Positions 10,770 to 22,845 are shown, numbered from the stretch's first letter. The stretch is DNA of 64,000 nt from Amphibalanus amphitrite (GCF_019059575.1 NW_024882882.1:1-64000), one strand, 5' to 3'. Numbers and translations are program-made. Notes: a model not told the origin generated them from the letters alone.

Positions 10770-11500
10770 CATGATAAACAACACATACGTTTTGTGGTTT
10801 ATTGATCACACGGCAAGCGGAGGCTCAAAAAAGCATGCACCAACATTCGGCATTGGATAAGCATTAGCAACATTGATGTTGACATACAAAAGATATTTGA
10901 ATCAGGATTTTAACCGCTGTCAATGACAAGGCATCGTCACAAAAGTGATGTTCATGACATCTACAGGCTCTACAAATTTTCCGTATGGCAAGGTCTTACT
11001 GAACCCTACCTAACACTCAATCCATGACCTTCCCTAGCCATACCATACTCACTCCACCCTTACCTTCTACCCTTACTTCACCCTGTAGAAGCGTGCGACT
11101 CAAGCGGTTCTACTCAAAGCTTGATTGATGACTATGACTACCTCGACACGACATGGACTAAGCGGCAAAGCAGCACTGAACGGCTCACACCACGAAAACC
11201 CTCCGTCAAAGCCCCATTTCCATTGGGGTCAAAGTTGTCCACTTGCATTGAATTGTATTGTTTTGTGACCGATTTGACCTTACGAGTTAGAATCCTTAAA
11301 AATAAGAGTTTAGGTTTAGCAGAACGCGTAAGTTATGATTATCCTGGCAAGTTGTTATTACTTTAATTGGGTTGGTCAATACTTATATCGCCACCAAACT
11401 TTACGATTGATGCGACCCTATAATCAATTTGCTACCAAACTGTTTCATTTTGCACCTGATCCTGTTAAGATTTGACTTAAAAAGGCAAAGTGGATCTGCG
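10770..11500. repeat. 3' flank of gene A1 with dispersed repeats
   Basis: The part from about 10785 (TTTGTGGTTTATTGATCACA) is shared in diverged form with 37955-38150. The part 11030-11500 matches 42480-42760 plus 44047-44250, which is the 3' flank of gene A2. No coding region was seen. Confidence 0.6.
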
Positions 11501-14500
11501 TTACAACTCAGATTCCTTCTCAACCCTCTGTGCCCAGTGCGGATCACGTGCCCGCTGTTGAACAAGAGGGTCCTTCGGCCGATCCATCCGGTCACTGGCT
11601 GATGACTTGTACTGCTCGTCTGGTAGACGGAAGAGCCTGTCCACGCCGCCCCCTGCCTGGCACTGACTATCCAATGGGACGAGTTGTGGTTTTGGTGGCT
11701 GGCGGGGCACGGTGACGTAGTGACGCGTACCTCCGTAATCGCCGTGACCATGTGGCAGGCCTCCCACTGCTCCTCTCTGGTGACCAAATGGAGTGAGACA
11801 TGGGCTCTGGTAACCCTTCTCCAACTGTTCTGGGCCACGGCTGGTATATGTCGAGACAGGCCCGGCACTGGTTGGGCGGTCTATTAAATCCTCCATGTCT
11901 TGGTGAGACGTGTGGCCAGTCGTATTTCCAGCGTCGTGAGTCATTTCGTGGCCGGGCTCAGACATTCCGTGCGCCTCCGTCGATGAATGTGGCGACTGGG
12001 ACTTTTGGGACTTTTGGCGGACTTCTTCCGACTTTTTTTCCGGTTTTGTTTCACGACTGGTGTGTGTTTCGCCGGTTCCGACGCTGTTCGTGCTGTCTGG
12101 GGCGCCCTGATCGGCCGGCTGGTGGGACGCGGTGTCGACTGACCCGGGTACGTAGTTCTGAATCGGTGCGCTGATCGTGGGTCGTGAGTCCGGTCCGGGA
12201 GTCTGCTGATCGTCAGAGGGGTGCAGCGGAAAAGTAGCAAATTGGACTTGGTGGGGGTCGGTGTGTTGACCGTCAGATGGATCCAGCAGGGCGTGATAGG
12301 GGGACCCGCTTGTCTGCCGATCCTCGGCAGAGACTCGTGACCAACGAGCTACATTTCCTATACCTGAGTGGCGTGTTGTTCGCCTGCGTCGGCTTCCATT
12401 TTGTCCTTCAGCACTCGAGTGTTGTCTGAAATGACGTCGAACAAAAAATGCGGTGACGGCTAGCGCAATCAGGACCGCGGGAATGATGGTAGCGACTAGG
12501 ATCTCATTATGGGTGAAGCCGGTGCGGACCTGGTCTGATCCATCAGCGGACGTTTGGTCCCCGGTCTCAGAGATCGTTTGTTGGTCCTGTTCATTTGATT
12601 CACCGGCTGTCTGAGGCGGCTGTGGCGGCCCGCCTCGCGGTGGCGGCCTACCTCCTCTGAGTAGCTTGGTCGGATTAGTGGGCGGTGGGATGGTGGTGGG
12701 TCTAGGACAGAACTCCTTCAGGTAGTGGCCCAGTGGCGGTCGAAAACCATTGATCACGCAGAGAGGCTGGTGTATCCAGAACTCGTTCTCAGAAGATGCA
12801 TCGAGTCCCAGAGCTGTCGCTATGTCGCACGTACAGGGAATGTCCAATGTCATGTCATGCATTGTTATCATCTGGGTCTGGTTGAACTGCAGTGAACCGT
12901 TCTGTGGACGTTTGATGTGGAGATTGTCTAACAGAATCCGGTTGCGAGCTGTGCTGTTTTCTTTCATCACACTTACCGACCTGAAGGCTCCCTTTTGCAG
13001 AACATCAATTGTGCAGTTCCTGATTGTGATATCGTCTGCACGCACCGTAAGTGCTTCCTCTGACGCTTCAGCGATAGTGCTGTTCTCAATGTAAAACTTC
13101 GTAACATTCAGCTGCAGTCCATCCTTTGCTATTGTTCCGAATATGTTGTTCTTGATTCGAACATTCTCAACGGTCCCGCAGATGCCCGATGTTTCGATCT
13201 CGTCAAATTCGCTGTTTTCTAGAATAAGCTCAGTCATCCCTTTGCAAGCTGAAATGCAGTTCTTTCTGGTTCGATTGATATGCGACGAGCTCAGGGATAA
13301 ATATCCAATTTTGCCCCCGAATGTGTTTTCACCGCATGCTTCCATGGCAACATCTTTTACCTTTAGCTTGTCAATGTTTGCCTCGATACCATCCGGCTCA
13401 ATGTTGAGGTACTTCACTTTTTCCAGCCTGGCCTCTGTCATCCTCGAGTTTCGGGACAGTGCACCTGAATGTATAGTGAGGTTGTCGGTGCCGTCAATCC
13501 AGGCCTTGTGCACTGTGACATTTGACGTGAATGCTTGCTTTGATATCGAAAGTGTTTTTATACCTATCATGTGAACATTTTCTATCAGAGAATCATCGCT
13601 GAAGGCGCTTTCATGAACAACCAGTGATTGTATTCCACTCAATGTCAAGCTGCGAAACTGTGCGCCAGCAGCGGAAAAAGGGAACAGCTGGCAGTCATCC
13701 ACGTCTGTTATGGTGATCCTGGAGTCTCCTTTCCAGTCTTGGAATGTCTTGGAATGCAGCTGAAGACTCTTCACTGTGCTAATCCTCACGGTGATCGGTT
13801 CGGAGTTGCCGCCGCGCGCCAGAGAACGGGGAAGCAGGATCAAGGTGTTGACGTCGTTGACCTCGATGACGTCCAGGAATTCCAGAGAGGAGATGGAGTC
13901 TGCACTGATCGTAATGGTCTCAGCATCGGATATTTTGATTTCTTTTACACCTCTTGGAAACGATGCTGCTGTGATGTTTATCTGGAACAGAGTCATGAAC
14001 CCTCTGTCATCATTAGAGGTGGCAGAAGATGAAAATTTTGGGAACCAGACTCGAACCAGACCCGGCTGGACATTTCTGGAACCAGTCGGACCCGGTCTTA
14101 GTTGGAATCGGAACCAGTCGGACCCGTTCCCCAAAAGTCAATTAATACAAACTACTTGTAGGTATCATTAGTTGCATCATGTAAAACAGCCTATTTCCCA
14201 CTGGGAATACTCATGAGATACTGTGTGCAAAGAAACATTCACTTCATATTTTGCGGTAATGTGTAGTGTGCAAGATGTATAGTTAATGGTAGGACCCGGT
14301 TGGACCCGTCAGAAAAGTTCCAGGAACCGGTCTGGACCCATATGGGTCCGGACTGGTTCTTTGGACCGGGTCCTCGGGTCCACATTTTGCCACCTCTAGT
14401 CATCATCATCATCATCGTTGTCGTCACCACCACCACCACCATCATCAATCATCATCGTCATCGTCATCATCACCATCATCATCATCATCAATCATCATCA

Positions 14501-14724
14501 TCGGCATCAGCCATCAGCATCAGGCATCATCAGCCATCATCATCAGCATCAGGCATCATCAGCATCATCATCAGTATCAGCCACCGCCATCAGCATCAAT
14601 TATCAGCATCAGCCATCAGCATCAGCCATCAGGTCAGCCATCGACATCAGCATCAATCATCATCGTCAGCATCAATCAACAGCATCAATCATTAGCATGA
14701 TCATCAATCATCAGCATCAGCACT

Positions 14725-14768
<44 letters not shown>

Positions 14769-15111
14769 ATCATCATCATCGGCATCAGCCATCATCATCA
14801 GCATCAGCCATCATCATCAAACATCGGCATCAGCATCAATCATCTGTATCAACATCAATCATCATCATCATCATCATCGTTAGCATTAACAGTTACATCA
14901 TCATCGGCCATCGCTCATCGTCATATTTATCTGCTCCACCTACCTGTTTCGTTGGCCGGTTTTTCATGCTGCAGATTACTGTATCGGAGGTCTGACATTC
15001 TTCCCGTACAACAAACTCGCAGTTGGAAATGTAACAGTCGGTGGCGGAGACCACATGCCGGCCGACGGTCAGCACAATCAGAAATGAGATCACTGAGGTG
15101 ATAATCCCCAT
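11501..15111 (-). CDS. Receptor A1: type I membrane protein with LRR-like ectodomain
   Basis: Two exons: 15111-14944 (56 codons) and 13981-11501 (stop), joined in phase 0 across a 962-bp intron; about 882 residues. Exon 1 encodes a signal peptide (MGIITSVISFLIVLTVGRHV) followed by four cysteines spaced 4-7-7, like an LRR N-terminal cap. Exon 2 opens with INITAASF and gives about 490 residues of irregular 20-25-residue beta-type repeats with many NxS/T sites. A Cys-rich cap (CTCDIATALG), a Pro/Gln/Asp-rich stalk and one membrane helix near residues 546-570 (EILVATIIPAVLIALAVTAF) follow. The basic, Ser/Pro/His-rich cytoplasmic tail of about 310 residues has no enzyme domain. The ectodomain is clearly diverged from B1, A2 and B2. 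Function unknown; a recognition or adhesion role is inference from the layout. Confidence 0.8.
14014..14398. mobile_element. hAT-like MITE in the A1 intron
   Basis: The inverted ends TAGAGGTGGCA are flanked by an exact 8-bp duplication GTCATCAT (14006-14013 and 14399-14406). The interior has repeated GGAACCAGTCGGACCC-like blocks and no gene. It lies 32 bp upstream of the A1 exon 2 acceptor, read on the minus strand, and is absent from the same intron of B1, A2 and B2. Confidence 0.8.
14407..14890. repeat. (CAT)n and degenerate CATCAG microsatellite in the A1 intron
   Basis: CAT repeats, with CATCAG and CATCAAT variants, fill most of the intron. The homologous introns of the other three receptors carry related arrays of different length. 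Confidence 0.9.
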
Positions 15112-15218
15112 AATGGGTAGTTATATTGAGTTACGGACAAGGGTGGTGCCGCGTTCATGTTACTGTAACAGCGGCACGGCGACGAATGACTTGCAGCGCC
15201 TGTTGCACAGAGATTGCT

Positions 15219-15224
15219 TATCAG
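15219..15224 (-). promoter_or_regulatory. GATA-type motif upstream of A1
   Basis: TTATCA on the plus strand (TGATAA on the gene strand), about 110 bp upstream of the A1 start codon. The same motif with GC before it lies at nearly the same distance upstream of B1, A2 and B2, even though the B2 upstream sequence is otherwise diverged. Binding by a GATA factor is inference. Confidence 0.35.
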
Positions 15225-15960
15225 TTGTTGGACTATCTTGTTTGCTTTCAGGGGCGTTTGAAAGGTGGGCAGGGCATTGAAACAGAGCACGGAGTTCAGG
15301 ACGGGACAGGACGGCCGGAGGTCACCCATCATCATTCATTCAACCATCTCCAACGAACTGAGGGTCCGCGCTGAGCTATGAAGACGTGAATAACAACAAT
15401 CGCGTACGTCTGTGACTTGACTGGGACGGCGGTTCGACTCCAAATGACCTGATTGCGGCCATTGAAGCGGTGCTACACAGATTGCTTGTCACAGTCCGTG
15501 GTGAACTGTCATCGGTTGGCTTGTTGACACATTCAAAAGGTGGGCAGAACTTTCGAGCAGGATGGATTAGGACGCCATGGGACTTCCAGTGGTCATCCAT
15601 CATCGTTCTGTTCATCGGTCGGTGGATCCGCACTTAGCCATGGATAAGGGTGCCATCACATCGTAAGTGTGCCGGGGACAGCGGCCTGACGTCGGATGAT
15701 TGGGCTTAGGCGTGCCGAGACTAACGCGCAGCCTCACGCAGATGGTTTGGGACTGTTCGGGTCCGTGCAGCATAGATCTGTGCTGCGTGCGTTATACTCG
15801 GGTGGCGTCAACCGCCTGGCTCCGCCCACTCTCCGCCGGCACGCAGGGGCCGAGCGCCGCTCCACGCGCGGCAAACCGTGGCGCGGGTGGACTGTCGTTA
15901 TTGGATTTGTTAAATTAGATTGTCGCATGGGTGAAAAACATACAAAAAACTTTGTATGTT
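15225..15960. other. Upstream region of A1
   Basis: Non-coding sequence shared with 28912-29500 (upstream of B1) and 53320-54010 (upstream of A2). It holds a second imperfect copy of the block CAGATTGCTTRTCA followed by CAGTCCGTGG near 15480. No gene seen. Confidence 0.5.
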
Positions 15961-16445
15961 TTTGAGGTCCCATGTGGGACCCCAACGCAAACATCTGGAA
16001 CCCCAATTTTCGTTTTGAGACCCCGATAGTGGAGGCCCTAGAAACGTGTCAGCTACTTTGCAAATGGAGGTCCGCTGCTCATATACGGAGATTCTCTGTA
16101 CAAATAGGCGGCCCACTGAACCAGAAGTGGAGATCTCGGGGGGGGGGGGGGGTCAGGACCCCCCCTGAAAACGAAATACTGCTATGTAAGTCAATGGTAC
16201 TGCATCCAGCCCGCCTCCATCTGCCCGGCCTGGACCCCCGGGACATTTTGACAGATCTCCACCCCTGCACTGAACAAACAGGAGGTCCCATGGACAAGAA
16301 GGAGGTCCTCTGGACAAATAGAAGGCCCCTTGCACATATAAAAGGCCCTCTGTCCTCTGTACAAATGGGAGGTCCCCTAGGCAAATAGGAGGCCCTCGGT
16401 ACAAACAGGAGGCCCCCTGGACAAATAGGAGGCCCTCTGAAGATA
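15961..16445. repeat. Degenerate minisatellite (GGAGGCCC with CTGGACAAATA type)
   Basis: Imperfect units of about 26 bp built from AGGAGGTCC or AGGAGGCCC and a G/A-rich spacer. It corresponds to 54050-54365 in the duplicated unit. A hAT MITE at 16122-16267 interrupts the array here but not there. Confidence 0.7.
16122..16267. mobile_element. Short hAT-like MITE with an empty site at 54196
   Basis: The ends match CAGRRGTGGAGATCT in inverted form, flanked by the 8-bp duplication CACTGAAC (16114-16121 and 16268-16275). The paralogous sequence at 54196-54203 has a single CACTGAAC and no insert, so the boundaries are confirmed by comparison. A long G run followed by a C run lies inside. Confidence 0.9.
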
Positions 16446-16688
16446 TGTTGTGTGAAGGTCTTTGTGCCGTTTATAGAAAGGAAGTTTGTAATAAGAGATA
16501 TTAACCTTACTCTCATATTAGCCAAAAGATATACAATTTCAAAAAGACAAAATACAGTTTCGGGAGCTTTCGGCTTTGCGCCTTTATCAACCGTTATGTA
16601 TTATTTAGATCATTTTCGTCACAAACTTGCATGGAACAGAAAATTCGAATTGGTACGAACATGCAGAAATCACACACGCACTTCCCAG

Positions 16689-19431
16689 GCTGGGGGGATC
16701 CGTGCTATCGTAAGTTATATCGGACGTGGCTGCGAAACTTCTCTCGGTACGAAACTTCTCTTGATCGGAAGAAAATCGGAGGGATGAAAAAGAAAGAGCG
16801 GCCCATCGGAGCTACGTTGTACGTAAGTTGTTTCGCAGCGTTTAAATGCCAGTTTTACTACGATTTAAATGCCAAGCAGATCAGCTGACTTCGTAGTACC
16901 ATGTCGATAAGGTCGAATTCCCCATACGTATATAGTGTAAAAGTGACCCCTATTGCAAATGGGCTGTCAGGGACATCTCCTCCTCTGTAAATTTGGAGGG
17001 ATCATGTGTCGGCATTCCCACGTTCGTTTCGGAGTCCATCTGTTCCATTTGGAGCCCGTCAGTTGGCGTCAAGAGTTGGCGCAGCGAGCGCCCCGAAGAC
17101 TGCGTCTGCGCACGAGGCTTCGCGATGGAGGAGTATTTTGACAAAATCGCCCTCGCTGCAGAAGAAATAGAGGGACTTGTTGAGAAAGAGGAGGCCGCAG
17201 TGTGCCGACGACTTTAAACTGTACGCCAACGCCAAGACCAAGGCAATCAGGGGGCGCTCAGATGATCGGGAGGTTTCAATTGATCAGGGACCCACCAGGT
17301 GACCAGGGAACCCTCTGATAACCAGGGGCCCTTCCAGTAACCAGGGACTCCTTCAATAACCAGGGGCCCCTCAGTAAACGTGGGCCACTCAGGTTACTGC
17401 AAGAGACAGTAGTCCCTTATAACCAGGGACCGGCAAGGTCTCTCAGGTCCGTTTTTGACAAAGCTGTTATTGACGTCATATGCGAGCCCTTTGCCACCAG
17501 CAGAGGGCCATTTCAAGCCTTTTTAGGGCCGTTTAACGTCTCTTGAGTTTCCTTTGAGGCTAAGGGCCTCTTCAGCAGCCGAGTGGTCTTTGAGGCCTTT
17601 TTGAGGGCCTCTTAACGTCAGCTGAGGACCGTTGGACGCCATCTGAGGACCGTTTGGGGCCTTCTGATGGCCAGTAGATGCCAACTGAGGGCTCTCTGAC
17701 ACCAGCTGAGGGCACGCTGACACCAACTGGGGGCCTCCTGACACCAGCTAAGGGCGCTTTTATATTTGATACGAGCTCAGGGCCCTTTGACGCCCTTTGA
17801 GACCTTCTGAGGTCCGTTTGACGCCAGCAGAGGACCCTTTGGGGTCATATGAGGGCCCTTTGCTGCCTTCTAAGCGGCCTTTGAGGCTTTTTGAGGGCCG
17901 CTTGACGCCACCTGAGGACCGTTGCGGTTGGACTCCAGTTACGGACCGTTTGAGGCCTTCTGATGGCCATTTTGCGCCAACTGAGGGCCCTCTGACACTA
18001 GCTGGGGGCCCTCTGACACCAGATAAAGGCCCTTTAAGGCCTTCTGAAGTCCGGTTAACGCTAGCGGAGGGCCTTTTGAGGCCAAATGAGGGCCCTTTGA
18101 GACATTATAAGGGCTCCTTGAGTCTTTTGAGGGCCGCGTGACGGCATCTGAGGACCGTTGTACTCCAGCTGACGACCGTTTGAGGCCTTCAGATGGACTT
18201 TTGGCGCCAGCTGAGGAGGGCTCACTGACACCAGCTGGGGGCCCTCTGACACAAGCTAAGGACTCTTTTAGGCCTTCGGAGGGTCGTTTGACGCGAGCTC
18301 AGGGCCCTCTGACGCAGGTTTAGGGCCCTTTGACGCCCTTTAAGGTCTTCTGAGGTAGGTTTAACGTTGGCTGAGAGCCCTTTGAACCCATCTGAGGGCC
18401 CTTTGAGGCCATCTTGTGACCCTTCATTTGGCCATCTGAGGGCCCTTTGACACCAGATGAGGGCCATTTGACGCTAACCGAGGGCCCTTCGAGACCATCT
18501 GAGGACCCGGTGACCCCATCTGTGGGCCCTTTGAGGTCTTTTGAGGGCCATTGAAATTTCACCACAATACCCCTGGCTGCGCTACTGGGCATTTATGGAC
18601 TCGTATGAGCCTGCTGGGGAACGAGATGGGCCCTCCCGGTCTTTTCAATCATTATTTCAGTTCATTTTGCATGGTCTTCGGCGGTCTAAAGATTAGGGGC
18701 CCCAACTCGAATGGGAGGGGAGGCCCGTGTGCCCTCTCCTGTGTGCGGCCTTGCCGACACTACACCGCTTCCCCTCCCTCCGCCATAAACGCACCGCTGC
18801 ACTGTTAGGCGCCGACAAATACGGACCGGCGCCGCAACCGGCTCCCCCGCGGCCTGCCTCGCGTTGACATAGCCCTTCCCGAACACCAGTGTAACCCCCA
18901 CGCGGCCTAGGTATCGCCGCGCCCACCTGTCCGCGGCGCGGCCTCTGATGGCGTATCGGATCATTGATGGTGCGATACATGTTTTGGTCAGATTTTCGCA
19001 ATTAACGCGAAAAATTGCCCAAAACACTTTTTAAATTTCATAATTGAAAAAAAATTACAAAAATGACGTGAAAGTGACCGTTTTCAACGTGTAAATTTAA
19101 AACGCTCTAGCGCAGCCATTTTTGAAGATATCGACTTCAAATTTTGCACACGTGTTCATCAACCATATTTGTTTAACATATATTTCGGTTTTGTGAAAAT
19201 TTTGAAAATTTCTTATATTTTTCTCTGGAGAAAGAGGTAAAGCTTCGCTGCGATCGGCCTTCCGATCGACCGAGAAGATTCGTAAAGTTAGTTCGTATCT
19301 TCACCATTTGCGATACAACTTGCGTATCTACTTAGCCTACGATGTGATGGATCCCTCCAATATCTGTTCCGATTCAACTTACGTTTGATCGCAACTGCGA
19401 GGTGCCTTGCGATCACATGGATCCCCCCAGC
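16689..19431. mobile_element. Non-autonomous TIR DNA element, 2.74 kb
   Basis: It begins GCTGGGGGGATCC and ends with the exact complement, flanked by CCCAG (16684-16688 and 19432-19436). The paralog has one CCCAG at 54600-54604 with continuous Penelope sequence on both sides, so the insertion is precise. Subterminal CGTAAGTT motifs repeat at both ends. The interior is mostly a GC-rich satellite. No transposase was found; the 5-bp duplication does not settle the superfamily. Confidence 0.85.
17240..18550. repeat. GC-rich degenerate satellite inside the TIR element
   Basis: Units of about 20-30 bp of the form GAGGGCCCTTTGACGCCAGC and TGAGGACCGTTTGAGGCC alternate for about 1.3 kb, with higher-order similarity between blocks. 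Open frames across it follow from the repeat period and are not genes. Confidence 0.75.
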
Positions 19432-19954
19432 CCCAGCTACTCTTTAAAAACGCATCTATGCAAAACTTACAGAGACATAAAAGATTTATCATGAAGTGCA
19501 GAACAAGATAGTCATGTCGAAAACATGAGTCATACGTTCAGCGGAGATAGTATATATCGTGGGTACATCATCAATAATGGGTCCCGATCCCCCGACCAAC
19601 ATTAAAAATATGGAGATAAGCATATATGAGGTAAGTACATGCATGCATACGATAACAGAAGTGTACAACAGCACAACCGCACGGCGCACACCCGCGCACA
19701 CAAGTTTCCACGGTCAGTCAGTTTAGATATAATGACCACTCAGATGATAGGCCAAGACGAGGTTTGCGTGTTAAGAGTGGGTTGAAGTTCGCGAATAAAA
19801 ATGGATTCCCAAATTTTTTCTATCTGGGCCGTCTTTTGACGCATGCAGAATCTTGATTGAGACGTTTGAGCAGTCCAGTTGCATAGAGTGTTTCGTTTGG
19901 TGAAGGCCAAAAGGGGTGTCTAGTTTGTTGTTTTTTGCATCTCTCATGTGTTCA

Positions 19955-20991
19955 TCTAACTTACTATTTGAGGAGGGTGCGTCTGTCCGTTACCGAGGTC
20001 CCGACTTGGTGGTGCTTTGCGTGGACTACAGGCCAGACCGTTGCACCTAGCCCGGTGAAATTTGCACAACTTATAGATCAAGGATGCGCGACGTGCCTTT
20101 GGGGGGTCTCAGCTCGATCGGGTCGATAGGGAGCGCGTGGCGCGTGCTCAAAAAGTGCAAATTCGCGTCATAGACTTTACATGTATAAATCGGCTTGCAA
20201 AATCGGGCGAAAACGGCTAATATTGGCCGACACGGGTCCAGTTCCCGTGCAATATCTTGGTGACCAGGGGTCCGACCGGCACGGGGAAAACAGCATCGTG
20301 TACAGAATTGAACGGGCTATTGAATGGTGTGCAATGCAGAGGATAGCACGCGCCACGTGCACCGCAGAGGGCACTTTTATTTGAAAAATTGCGGTTTTTG
20401 AGGGATTTTGGAATTAATTTTATTTTTAGGTGACCGTTAAATGGAGCGAGTTGAATCAACGCTTATTTGCAAGAGAAAGGTACCGCCTCTCATATAAAAA
20501 TTGTGAAAAGCTGATTGATCCAAATCAAGGTGGTGCAAATCACAGGAGAAAATGGTGTTTGTCAATTTTGTGCCACTTTATTAATCACACGGGGTTTGCT
20601 GCATAACCTGATACCTTTGGCAATTGAATATGGTACCATTGGATAGAGCATTCAATTCTGTCCAATATTCACTCTTCATTTTTGCATGATTAGCAACAGT
20701 ATCCTTAAAAATGTAAATGTTCCAAACCATTACATTGTCATTTTTAGCGAAATTCATCGATGGCCCTCAAAAGACTTCACGTCAGTTTTCGAATCATTCT
20801 AAAGTAGAACGCATGATAATACGACACGGGCACCTCGATGCGATGTATCTTTTTGTTTCTTACAAAATGCTTGGCCGTCAAAAAGCAATCGAACGAAATG
20901 GATATCTACCAACCAAATCGACACAGACCAACCCAATACCCACGGGTCAAAAAATCCCCCTTCGCGTTGCGGAGCACGCGGGTAACCCTAG
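19955..20991. mobile_element. Non-autonomous Helitron, 1037 bp, with an empty site at 55122/55123
   Basis: The element starts TCTAAC, ends CTAG, and sits exactly between A (19954) and T (20992) without a target duplication. A hairpin CGCGT/ACGCG (20963-20967 with 20976-20980) ends 7 nt before the CTAG. TC start, CTRR end, AT target and 3' hairpin are the Helitron hallmarks. The paralogous sequence at 55122-55123 reads straight through as A-T. No Rep/helicase gene is present. Confidence 0.9.
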
Positions 20992-21317
20992 TTATATCTA
21001 AGCCTGACAGATCGGCGTGTTTCACCGACATACACAGACTCGCCTTGTGCGCACAGTTGACATTCCATCTGGTACACCACATTCTTTTCATGACATCTCC
21101 CACGCAACCCTGCCTCACAGCATGGACACTTCCTGCCCCCACCTGGGCAGGGTGCTGGTTGGTAGGCCGCCCGCACTAGTTTTTGTTTCAGGTTGGGACC
21201 TCCTTTCCATGCAACTTTCAGGTTGAGGTGACTAGCCCTAATGATACCCTCAATCCTGTGGCTGAGTGCATCATCAATGAATGGAAGCGGCCCAGATAGA
21301 AAAATTTGGGAATCCAT
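20992..21317 (-). pseudogene. Penelope GIY-YIG endonuclease fragment, copy 1
   Basis: The minus-strand translation has a Cys cluster (KCPCCEAGL, then RCHEKNVVYQMECQLC) followed by VYVGETRRSVRLRYN, the conserved core of a GIY-YIG endonuclease of the Penelope type. The frame is cut at 20991 by the Helitron; its continuation (EHMRDAKNNKLDTPFGLHQ) lies beyond the Helitron, around 19800-19954. Not functional. Confidence 0.75.
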
Positions 21318-21347
21318 TTTTATTCGCGAACTTCAACCCACTCTTAA

Positions 21348-22382
21348 CCCTCGCCGGCCGAGGGGGGGGGGGGGCGGGTGCCGCCCCCCCCCATAGGGTT
21401 TTTTCGCGATAGCTCCGAACACGCTGGCGATAGAGAGCTGAAACTTGGCATACCTGACCTTTGATCCAAGCCGCATCTTTTGACACCAACCGCATTTTTG
21501 GGTCAGGTCAGGTCACTGACCTATGACGTCATAAGTGAACCTCTGCACGGTCTTCAGATGTCGCAACTTCGCAACGCCCTCACTGCCAGAGGAGATGTCA
21601 CAGGGAAATGAAACTTGCAGGATCTAGTATCCATTATGAGTCCCACAACTTGTATATCTCGGATTTTTCCTAAAGGTCATATGAGGTCAGGTCATTTTCG
21701 TGACCTCACCATTATAAGTCAATGGGGAAAAATGAAAACTGCTATTCTGGCGCCGGGAACGATCTCCAACTATCTCAAGCACACAGAATCGTGATTTGAT
21801 GCACTCCTTGCAAGGTTAGATGCGTCACTTTTGCAATGTTGACCTTGCGTGACGTCATTTATGACGTCATCAAGGTCATATTAGTTTTTCGTCAATAACT
21901 CTTGATCAAATTGAGCTAGCGAGTCGGGAAAGCCACCAATGGACTCAGGAAGACCTGCCGAATCGAATGATATGCGACATGACCCCTTTCGACCAGCTTC
22001 GTGACCTGGGGGTGCTGACCTGACCTTGACCTGAGGTCAACACCCCAAGTTGACCTGACCCGGACAAAAAGTATATTATTCGACGCGCCTGAGCGAGACG
22101 AACACGATGCTGCCAAAATCGGCGCTCTGCGGCCGTTTTTTGCGAAGTTATTCACCAAAAACTGAACCGTACCTTGGGGCACTTGACCTGACCTCAGAGG
22201 TCACCGGTTGACCTAGGACCTTAAAATCGGGTACCAATCTCTGCGTCTCGTAACGGCGCACACGCTCGTTTTTTCCGCGACGCGCTAGCTCCACCAGGGG
22301 CGAAACGGCGAGGGGGGGGTCGTACCCGCCCCCCCCCCCCTCGGCCGGCGCGTATGTAGAAAACCAATAGGTCCGGCGAGGG
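21348..22382. mobile_element. piggyBac-like non-autonomous element with an empty TTAA site at 55475
   Basis: TTAA duplications at 21344-21347 and 22383-22386 flank inverted ends CCCTCGCCGG. In the duplicated unit the same place (55475-55478) has a single TTAA. TTAA targeting with CCC-type ends is the piggyBac pattern (family knowledge). G-run/C-run hairpins lie next to both ends and the interior is rich in TGACCT. No transposase, so it must have been moved in trans. Confidence 0.9.
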
Positions 22383-22816
22383 TTAACACGCAAACCTCGT
22401 CTTGGCCTATCATCTGAGTGGTCATTATATCTAAACTGACTGACCGTGGAAACTTGTGTGCGCGGGTGTGCGCCGTGCGGTTGTGCTGTTGTACACTTCT
22501 GTTATCGTATGCATGCATGTACTTACCTCATATATGCTTATCTCCATATTTTTAATGTTGGTCGGGGGATCGGGACCCATTATTGATGATGTACCCACGA
22601 TATATACTATCTCCGCTGAACGTATGACTCATGTTTTCGACATGACTATCTTGTTCTGCACTTCATGATAAATCTTTTATGTCTCTGTAAGTTTTGCATA
22701 GATGCGTTTTTAAAGAGTAGCTGGGAAGTGCGTGTGTGATTTCTGCATGTTCATACCAATTCGAATTTTCTGTTCCATGCAAGTTTGTGACGAAAATGAT
22801 TTAAATAATACATAAC

Positions 22817-22845
22817 GGTTGATAAAGGCGCAAAGCCGAAAGCTC
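22817..22845 (+). other. Hammerhead-like motif in the Penelope arm
   Basis: GGTTGATAAAGGCGCAAAGC followed by CGAAAG: a TTGATAA core, a GGC/GCC stem with a GCAAA loop, then GAAA. Compared with the canonical CUGAUGA core, two core bases differ, so self-cleavage is doubtful. Inverted copies lie at about 16563-16593 and 54476-54509, and a direct copy at 55911-55939. Confidence 0.35.

Noticed and set aside
17797..18592. Frames of 60-114 codons on both strands in the GC-rich satellite
   Set aside because: Products of the repeat period inside a non-coding transposon.
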